Of a DNA stretch of 64,000 nt, positions 55,805 through 64,000 are shown piece after piece. The position numbers and the translations under genes are program-made. The first letter of the stretch is position 1; every line of letters begins with the position of its first letter. Under the pieces are notes generated by a model, which searched no databases, was not told the DNA's origin, and saw only the letters and a list, made by a program, of their open reading frames with translations. This DNA is from Lineus longissimus (lineage: Eukaryota > Nemertea > Pilidiophora > Heteronemertea > Lineidae), in the NCBI RefSeq assembly GCF_910592395.1, contig NC_088323.1:2170001-2234000 (forward strand), given 5' to 3'.

Positions 55805-58716
55805 ATGGGCAGGTTGTCCATCTTCCGTCAATGCGGCCTGGTTACATTTTACAGGCACCCAGCTAGTAGTTTTATAAGTTCTTTCATTCATTCCCGTATT
55901 TCGCCGTCATCGTCAAGATTTTATTACACGATCTCAGGATCAGATAACAGCATGTCTAAAGATATAGATGTGGCAGGTAAGCATTCGATAATAGTGTTAG
56001 TTATACGCTTTTAAATGAAGTTTATGTGTGTGTGTTAGATCGTCCCTGTCTACAGGGTGAAGCTAAAAAATGTTAGGCCTAGCCTATTATTCAAGTATTC
56101 CTACTCCTAGTATGTCTACTCTAACAGTCTATAGGAACCAGTTGTTGTCATCTGATCTGGCATATGTCAATGTCTGGCCTTAACGTGCGTGATGATGGCT
56201 CGAGTCGGCCAGAGCGCCAACTGTGTCGTGTGTTGTAGCGGTAGGTATGTCACAAGGCAAGGGTGGTTGAACCCCCGACTTCATTTGTCAGAACTTGTAA
56301 AAGTTGTATCCTATTCTCTCTTATATCCACAGCGATGAGGAAGCCCTACCGTGGGAGTCAAGACATATTCGACACCAAAGACTTGGCAGCCTTGGATCCA
56401 TTTGACCAGTTCTCGGCCTGGTTTACCGAGGCTTGTAAGGTTCCTTCCATTAAGGAAGCCAACGCCATGTCCCTAGCAACTGCAAACAAGTAAGCTTACT
56501 CGATCAATGTCATGCCTGAAAAGGTTTACTTAGCCATAGCTACAGCTATTGCTTATTGGGAGGTGAGATCTAGAACAGCTGTATGTTTTATATCATACAC
56601 AATGAATCTGCCAAAGTTGGTTGAGTCGTTGGGCCATAAATGGTGCTATGCTGCCATTCCTGGACTTCAAAGCATAGAAGCTGTAAGGAATAGTACAATC
56701 AGATCAACTCTGAAGAAAATTTAGCTTTCACTTATTACTAATAGCCACAATTTATTCGGTGTTGAACTCTACCCCAAATACCTCTTTACCAATCATACTG
56801 ATAGCAAGTTTTTCTCCCTCATGAATGCATTATGGTCATTTTCTTGCAGAGAAGGTCACCCTTCAGTCAGAATGGTTCTCCTCAAAGGGTATGACAAGAC
56901 TGGCTTCAAATTCTTCACTAACTATGGAAGCAGGAAGGCATCAGAACTGGTGAGTCGTGTGGATATTAAATGTGAAGTATAACACATGAGTGATTATCTG
57001 GTAGCTGTCAAGATTGTCCATACAACATTGCTGAGGATATCAACAAGGACCCGATAGATTGCGGGGCAGACTGAACACAGCTCCAATAGATTGCAGGCAC
57101 TGATAACTGCTTAAGGTATTGAAACATAGGTGCTGACAATGACCATGACCCTATAGAATGTATTGTTGGGAGGCTGGACTGATCCTTGTATCCAACCACT
57201 AGTTGATAATGATGGATACCAAATACCCAAAGCAAGGTCTCAATGTTCTGGTACTCTAGAATAGGAAACAATGTTTCTGCTATGAAAATTCATCCAGACT
57301 TTTAAGTTTGGTGTGTTTGTCTTCCAGGATTCAAATCCGTTTGCCTCCCTCTTGTTCTACTGGTCCAGTAATGAATGTGATAGTACTATATCTCGGCAGG
57401 TGGGTGCACCATAATTACATCAATTTACTATTCTTTGTTTCAGACAGAAAATCCACATGCTTCGCTAATGTTCTATTGGGAAGCCATGATGCGAGTGGTA
57501 TGTTCAAATAGTTCTCAATTGAAAACTTGTGGCCTATAGATCGATGCACTTGATTGGGAAGAACGCTTACAAAGGCCAACACTACATTATGTAAATGTTG
57601 TTCCAATCAAGTGCATGGATCTATAGTGTAGGATAAGGAAATGTTTTCAAAAAAGTTCGAAATTTTCATCAACTTTGGATATGACCTGTTGTGTAAAAGC
57701 TCTCTCACTATCCGATTCTACTGTTAGATTTTTCGGAAATGTTTTCTGAAATAAGTAATTAACATTCTCTGATCTTGTCCCAGGTTCGCATTGAAGGTGT
57801 GGCCGAAAAGCTTTCCGTAGAAGAGTCAACAGAATACTTTCATTCTCGTCCGAGATCTAGTCAAATAGGTGCTATTGTTAGTCAGCAGAGTTCTGTTGTA
57901 GAAAGTCGATCGGTAAGTCTTCCAGGTGCTCCCGCATCTGAACTATATTCCAGAATCAATAGCTACTAGGTCGCACTGATCAGTTGCAGTGTTTGGTAAC
58001 CCAGCTGGATTTTGCACTTTGATTGGGAAACCCTGGACATCACGTCTACCTGTGAAGCCAGTCTTTCTCGTCCCAGAGGTATTGAGTTTAGTCTGAAAGG
58101 CATAGGACTTATGATCAGCGATTTAACCCTCTAACTTCTGCCTAGAGTACCCCTTTAAGTATGGTCACCTATATTTTCAGGTTTTAGACAAGCGAAATGA
58201 GGAACTAATGACACAGTATGAGGATGAGTCGGTACATATACCTAAACCTGATCATTGGTGAGTATCTGATGGTCATGAAAATGAGACTTACACAACTGTC
58301 AGGTGAAGAGATTTGCTGTAGGATGTGATGACCACCAAATCCAATTTGACCAGACCTGGGCAATGTCTTCAACTCTGCCATCATTGCACAAATGATTGTC
58401 GATTGAAATTCTCAATTTTACATGCTTAGAATCTTCGATTGCTCAATGAAGAATCTATGATAACAGATCACTGTCGGAGATTCTCTGACAGAAACTTTGG
58501 CCTGTGTGAATGTGTCCAACAGGTAACATGCCAATGTCTTCTATTTTCAGGGGAGGATACAAAGTCGTACCCAGAGTTATAGAATTCTGGCAGGGACAGA
58601 CAAACCGATTACACGACCGCCTAGTATTCCGGCGTCAAAGAAACGGAGAGATTCTGGATGAGAAAGTTTCACAAGTAGTAAATGATGGTTGGATTTTAGA
58701 GAGATTAGCTCCTTGA
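55805..58716 (+). CDS. PNPO: Pyridoxine/pyridoxamine 5'-phosphate oxidase (PNPO)
   Basis: Exons: 55805-55976, 56333-56489, 56850-56949, then either A (57328-57399) or B (57444-57497), then 57784-57912, 58181-58257 and 58551-58716. This gives 290 residues with A or 284 with B (human 261). Conserved blocks are [85 protein letters not shown] and the C-terminal ERLAP. The enzyme oxidises pyridoxine and pyridoxamine phosphate to pyridoxal phosphate with FMN and O2. The Arg/Ser-rich start ([18 protein letters not shown]) could be a mitochondrial presequence. Exons A and B encode the same strand (FASLLFYW and HASLMFYW) and are both phase 0. Only A ends in the RQ that precedes VRIEG, where the Gln is an FMN contact in the family. 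AATAAA is at 58954-58959. Confidence 0.95.
57328..57399 (+). other. PNPO alternative exon A (24 codons)
   Basis: Begins [12 protein letters not shown], as in human PNPO ([12 protein letters not shown]), and ends SRQ before gtgggt. It carries about six extra residues between the strand and the RQ. Confidence 0.85.
57444..57497 (+). other. PNPO alternative exon B (18 codons)
   Basis: Begins [16 protein letters not shown] and ends RV before gtatgt. Its length and WE core match the usual family more closely than exon A. The Gln of the RQV motif is replaced by Val. The gap to exon A is only 44 nt. Confidence 0.75.
57534..57626. repeat. Inverted repeat in the PNPO intron after exon B
   Basis: CTATAGATCGATGCACTTGATTGGGAA (57534-57560) and its near-perfect inverted copy (57601-57626) would fold into a stem of about 26 bp with a 40-base loop. 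It lies 37 nt after exon B. Confidence 0.75.
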
Positions 58717-61700
58717 TGTTATATGGACAGTTAGCACTCATGCATCCATATCTTTCCGATAAATATACCAAAGCATGTGATGTGGTTTGAGGTTTTGTTG
58801 GTGGGTCGTCTTGGACTTACCAGTGATTATATATTTGGTTGTGGAAATGAAGGTCTTTTGTTATTATTTAAAGACTGCATTGTAAGTTTTTCTCTAAATG
58901 AATGTTATCATGACTATGCTGTTCTGAAGTTGTAGAACAGAATTCATTATTGCAATAAATTATAACTTTTTCTATGATTTGTTAGTTAAGTCATTCCAGT
59001 CTTTGGGAAAACTTGTCTCGGATGGAATGTGTGGATGAAGAATGGATCCTTCATGGACAAGCTCCTACCATTGGTACTGGGCAGTGATAGAGTCCAAAAT
59101 ATCTGGACATCAGCAATCCTACATGTATACTGGTTATTGGAGGCCAATACATCCTTGGGGTCTCATGCTGAATTCCTGGCACTAGTTGTGGGTCACTTAA
59201 TCTATCATTGAAGACCATCTGGGGTATAGAACAGTTATCGGATAAACTGGGATAGGAGGGGTGTACTAATGTGCATACTTGTGGTCATCAACAACCAAAC
59301 ATGATGAATTTCCAATCATTGTGTACAGGGCGGGCCAATCCATTTTGCATTCGCTGGCTGGGCTTGGTCTCAGTAGATACAGGCTCGTTGGACAAATGTC
59401 TTCAGTGAAAATCATCAGGTTGTGATATGGAACACCTACCTCCCTATCTCCTTTAGGTTGTGTGCCGAAGACTAGGGACATTGCAAAAATAAGACAAATT
59501 TGTCGAGGGGAAGAAGACATTGGGTGATATGAATAAAAGACCAGCAAATGCTTTTACTTCAATTTTGTACAGAAAGGCCTAGTGTAAATGTACATGGAGT
59601 TTTAGATAAAAGCATTTGCTAGTCTTTATTCATATCACCCATTGTCAACAATTAAAGAGCAACAATAGACAAATTTGAATCACACGTTTTATTAGAAATG
59701 GCAGAACATGCTGGAATGTCTACAAGTCATTCAACTACATACATTCTCAGGACTACAAGCCACCTCGTGGAATAAGTGTCCAGCGTGATACTGTGAAAAA
59801 ACCAGCAGCTCAGAAAACAGACGTGCACCAATCTACTCAACACAATTTGAAGGACAGATTTGACACACTTGAGCTGAAAAAATGTGTTTCTGTGGACGGA
59901 TTATTTCACCAGCGACACAACAACAAACAGGTGAGCAAAATAATTGCATGAAATATACAAAGTGGAATCTGTGCTAAAACCGTTAAATAAACAGTAGATT
60001 TCTGGTAATCTACTGCAGTGCTAAAAATAACCTATCATATCACAGTCCTTCCATAATTATTGTCAAATACTATATAAATATGGTAAACTATTATAGATTT
60101 ACTTCAAATCTTTCGGCCCACCAACTACATGTAATCTAAAACATTCGCACATGTACAAAAGTAGTGTTTACTCAGGATGAGTATTCCATTATGCAAATCT
60201 ACAGTTGAGCTATTCATCCGAAGAGACTTCTATTGTGAACTGTTACCAAAATGGCCAACAGTTATAACCCTTTGGAGTTAAGATGTAAACATTCCTCTAC
60301 TCTCATCAACATCTGTGATCCCGGGCTCTGTGCCCAGAGCAATAACTGAGCCCATAACATAACACTAGGTACCCGGATTAACAAATATGTAAACATGTAT
60401 TACAGTCAACAAAATTCCTTTTTATACAACATACAGTTAAAATTTAACAAACCCATGATAAATATTTTGAATATTTGAAACATAATTGTTGCTCCATTTC
60501 ATTATGCTATCATAAAGTGATAATAACTGTAAAGGTCTCACTGAGGATTTTCATGCATTTTGCAAAGATAGTTTACTACTCTCCTCAATTCAGGGACTTC
60601 CAAAAGGCGGAATACAGCGTTAGTTCCAGCTGTAAAGGCTAATCAGACTCTCATCTGCATTCAGCCAATCAGAAGGCTCTATTTTGGGGTTATTTCCAGT
60701 CCAATTTGCTTTTAGAAATTGACAAATTGTTGTTCCTTCATAGCCATCATAACTTTATGGTATAAGTCAACTCATGAGATACACAAATTCCATCCAACAT
60801 TACAGGTCTGGAGACTAAGGTTTCTATTGGTGGGATTTTCCTGGGTTGAGTTGGACCCTGGAGGGTTAACATGATCTAGAAAATGTTCCAAACCTGAAAA
60901 TAAGTCATGAAAATTACAAATAAATATATGATAGAGATCACTAAAAGTCAGAGTATAACTTTACCAGAATCAGAAAGCATGATCATGAACAAATGAGCCG
61001 TTTGAAGTGAATACTGACATCTTTCCTGGCCACTTTAGGCTTTTTTGCATGGATGGCCATTTTTCATGAGCTTCTTATATCACCAGTCTTGGACCAAGTT
61101 AATATAAGGCTCTAGCAAGAACAATCATCTTTAACATCAAGCCTTGGTGGGTATCTATGCATCTACTGTATCTATACCTTATGGGAGGGAGGGGGAATGT
61201 GACGGGTTACATACCGGATCTACGCAGTAAGTGAAGGATGTCCTCTACCTTTGCATTCAGGAAGGGAGCAGGTAATGCCGTTGGTTTACAAACTTCACTT
61301 CAACAAGGCAGGAATGGAATAGATTACCGTTAAGAAGCACACAACTTGAAATACCATTCATGCTTTTATAACGTTTGAAAATAGTCAGAGAAATTATTAC
61401 AAACAGGTTTGAAAAGCAAGGGTTAATTGAAGAGTGTCTCAAAAATTGCCCCAAAACAAACAGCAGACAAGAATTTGTCACTTTTGTTATTCATGATTTT
61501 GGACGGCCAATGGGCCACTGATACAACCCAGAATGAGACGCTATAGAGATACTGGAGCATATTTTATGAGACACCCTGTACAGAATATTATTCTAACTAT
61601 AGGAGTGACTTGCAAAAATAGGAGGAGCATAGGATATTACAAAGGAAGGGATATTTCAATATGGTTTCATCACCACAAAGATTATCAGTGACATTATCCA

Positions 61701-62039
61701 AAACTTGTTAACAGCATAAGGAGGTACAGCTAATGTTACATCGATTTAAAAGGAGTGGTATAAGTTGGAAAAATTACAGAATATCCTCTAAAGAAAGTCT
61801 CTGTCAATCTCCTGACAGACATGTATCCCTTGAGAAGTAAAATATTAAAAAATTTGCATGCAGAGGTTGTGAAGAATTACAGGTTATTTGGATACTACAC
61901 AGCCATGGAGGTACGGGCAGGAATCATAGTTCACTGAAAACGCATTGCAGGCAACACTTTCTCGAGTATAAAGCCATCATGCAAAGAATTCATACCTGAC
62001 GAATAAACCAGCAAGAACCTGTAAACTATGATCACATAC
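58717..62039. other. PNPO 3' flank and long stretch without a recognised gene
   Basis: AATAAA at 58954-58959 closes PNPO. A foldback element lies at 59522-59640. The remaining 2.4 kb is AT-rich. A possible minus-strand exon at 61297-61215 reads PAPFLNAKVEDILHLLRRS before a gtatgt donor and may belong to the unidentified gene to its right. The phases do not join directly, so I do not call it. Confidence 0.5.
59522..59640. mobile_element. Foldback element family A, copy 3
   Basis: It has the same arms and centre as the copies at 25656 and 32058, with CATTG on both flanks as at 25656. One arm has an extra A and a T-to-C change (AAAAGACCAGC). Confidence 0.85.
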
Positions 62040-62321
62040 CCTCCTCTGCCCATGTTGTTAATTTCGACTTGAACATATTCCCCACCTGAATCTCCTCCAT
62101 TTTTGCCATTGGGCGTCCGCTACCCTTCGTCAGCCGGCGCAGCGGCTCGCCCGCTGCTTTTGCTTGCTTCTTTGCGACAATCGCCGGGATTGTCTGTTCG
62201 CGTTGTATACTCAGTGAGCGCTGCATATTGGCCGGTGCAGATATCGCCCGCGTGGCATTAGTGTTACGGTTGTTGTAGCGTCTGAGACCGAGGAAACTCT
62301 GGGTCGTTCCGGGTCTTGGTC
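62040..62321 (-). CDS. Exon of an unidentified basic protein (partial)
   Basis: One exon with good borders: acceptor caacttttcag before 62321 and donor gtatgt after 62040 (phase 1). It is open throughout and encodes about 94 residues. Readable parts are PRPGTTQSFLGLRRYNNR, ISAPANMQRSLSIQREQT, AIVAKKQAKAAGEPLRRLT and MEEIQVGNMFKSKLTTWAEE. The composition (Arg, Lys, Ala, Asn, Ser) suggests a mostly disordered, basic protein. The exon has a higher GC content than its surroundings, which supports coding. I do not recognise the family. Other exons are expected to the right (5') and left (3') but were not placed. Confidence 0.5.
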
Positions 62322-64000
62322 CTGAAAAGTTGATTTTTAGAGATGAAAAATGGTTTGTGGCGCCATCTTGATATAGAGGATTGAATCACTCGAAATGTGG
62401 ATGGTTCTATTGTCCAACTAATACTCCGCTTTATGGTGATTTTACACAGAAAATACAACATTTGAAAAAAATGTTATATTTCATCTGAAATCCAATGTCC
62501 AAGGTATCTAAAAGTACTTACTTTGCCAGAATAAGACAAAGCATGACCAAGAACAAGCCTTTAGAAGTGTAATACTGCCACGTTTTCCCAGCCATCTTAG
62601 GCGGTTTGTTTATTATGGTTTGGGAGATTCTAAATGGAGTAGGTGTTGACATGAGAGATAGACTGTACTTCCCACACTGCTCCCCATGAATACAGCAGTG
62701 ACTTACAATTGACCAAAGCTTTCACAAAACGACATCTACATACTTGTAAGCTACCCAAAACAGAAACACAAAAAAAACTCCACAAAAACAAACTAACCCC
62801 AATGCCCAATTCAAAAACAGTAATACTATTCAAATTGAAATGCAATTGAGAAGATGTGAAGTGGTAGAAAGAGTGAGGAAATGGTTATTTTGATATCCAA
62901 GGTAAAATTGAAAGTTTAAGAGATAAAAGCCACAAATTCTAACTGTTATTATAAGTAGAGACTATTGAAGGCAGTACGCATTCAACAACCAACCATATCT
63001 GGGGCAACTCCCCGATGACAGCATTCAGTGTGTTTTGGGCGAAACTGAGTATGTGAGTGCAAGAGAACTTCAAGATTATGAGATGAGACTCAGATCCCTT
63101 CAAGAAAGACGACATGATGCCATTTCTAGATGGGAAAACTGCTGAAACAAAATGGCCACTATTAGCGTACCATGTATTAGAGCAACACTTGAGCAGCAGA
63201 GACAACAGAATCCTGAGCGGTTTAGAATGAGCTGTCCAAATTGGAAACAAGAAAACATGTCCCTTGGAATAAATTTGGCAATATTAAGTGCCAGCCGTCA
63301 AAAATTTTGTCCATACAATTTCAGTGTTGGGGCAACTCATATCCAATACATTCAGGACAAAGTATAACCTACCTCAACCCAAGCAGTTTCAGCCTGAGGA
63401 CGAGGTTGGTTTTAAAAGGTGACACCAATGCCCAGAGAACATGCTGTAAGATTGAAATGGCGTAAAATGTTACCGAGCCAGCGGAATAGTTAGACAGGAC
63501 GTTATGCGAGGCTTAGCTTGAGTCTTCTTAAGCGTAGTATAGGTTAGAGATCGTCTAACGCCTAGAATTAAACAAACAAACTGAAAGCTGACTGTGCAAC
63601 ATTGAATAACCCGTGACCTCAAATTATGTTATTGAAGAAACAGTGCAAACTGAGACAAACCAAAAGAGTAACTTGCTCTTTACTTTATAGAGAACTGAAA
63701 ATTGATCTTTTTCAAGTTCCACACCAAAACTGTAGGTTAGACTCTTTTTAAACTGAGTATGTCCTCCCATCATAATGAATTTTAGTCACAGGAATATCAA
63801 TGTCACCACAGAAGCAATCAGCAGAAAACTTTAAAATCCCGCAACCAATATATATACCGTCTGTGATTGGTGGAATTATGAGATCTAGTGAAAGAAAAGC
63901 AAAGCTGAACCATAGTCCCAACAATGATACAAAAAATATAGAATTAGAGTTAACATTGAGGCAGTGCATATCTATGTACATGGTGATGTTCCACTGAGCC
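62322..64000. other. No gene recognised at the right edge
   Basis: This is probably intron or 5' region of the unidentified minus-strand gene. Open frames on both strands between 62939 and 63997 are short, mutually overlapping and without family resemblance. Confidence 0.5.

Noticed and set aside
63748..63997. Overlapping open frames on both strands at the right edge
   Set aside because: Each is under 80 codons, they are antisense to one another, and neither has exon borders or a recognisable product.

Overview
The window is nuclear DNA from an invertebrate animal. Every recognisable gene is split by GT-AG introns, with rare GC-AG introns and one U12-type intron. Spacing is loose, AATAAA signals follow several genes, and short foldback transposons are scattered throughout. 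A gasdermin-E-like gene argues against insects and nematodes. I would guess a lophotrochozoan (mollusc, brachiopod or annelid) or a basal deuterostome, but the sequence alone does not settle this.

Layout from left to right: an unorthodox aquaporin of the AQP11/12 class (+, 1972-6262); an aldo-keto reductase with a decayed duplicate of its first exon (+, 8803-11741); a large acidic, SUMO-motif-rich protein with a GTSE1-like N-terminal motif (+, from 13194 to 19721, 5' end unresolved); RBM45, a four-RRM RNA-binding protein (+, 20567-23974); a cation-dependent mannose-6-phosphate receptor-like protein (-, 31539-26956); HSPD1/HSP60 (-, 38798-33341) and HSPE1/HSP10 (+, 39770-41103), head to head around a short promoter with a heat-shock-element-like site; a 106-bp tandem repeat array of about 18 units (41705-43615); a gasdermin-E-like gene (-, 49784-44353); CLP1, the RNA 5'-kinase of the mRNA cleavage machinery (+, 51272-54549); PNPO, pyridoxamine 5'-phosphate oxidase, with two apparently mutually exclusive exons (+, 55805-58716); and one exon of an unidentified basic protein (-, 62321-62040).

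The genes are mostly unrelated housekeeping neighbours. The one functional pair is HSP60/HSP10, the two halves of the mitochondrial chaperonin, which can be co-induced from the shared promoter. Exons were assigned by reading translations, matching them to families from memory, and checking splice dinucleotides and phases. For the aquaporin, AKR, RBM45, M6PR-like, HSPD1, HSPE1, gasdermin, CLP1 and PNPO models the summed exon lengths are divisible by three, and most predicted lengths lie close to the family's usual length.

The main points for follow-up are: a caspase-type DxxD site in the linker of the gasdermin; the PNPO exon pair separated by only 44 nt; a CLP1 intron with perfect U12 signals whose frame demands non-canonical ends; the many SUMO-consensus and SUMO-interacting motifs in the GTSE1-like protein; loss of the usual sugar-binding residues in the M6PR-like protein; and at least four families of foldback elements.
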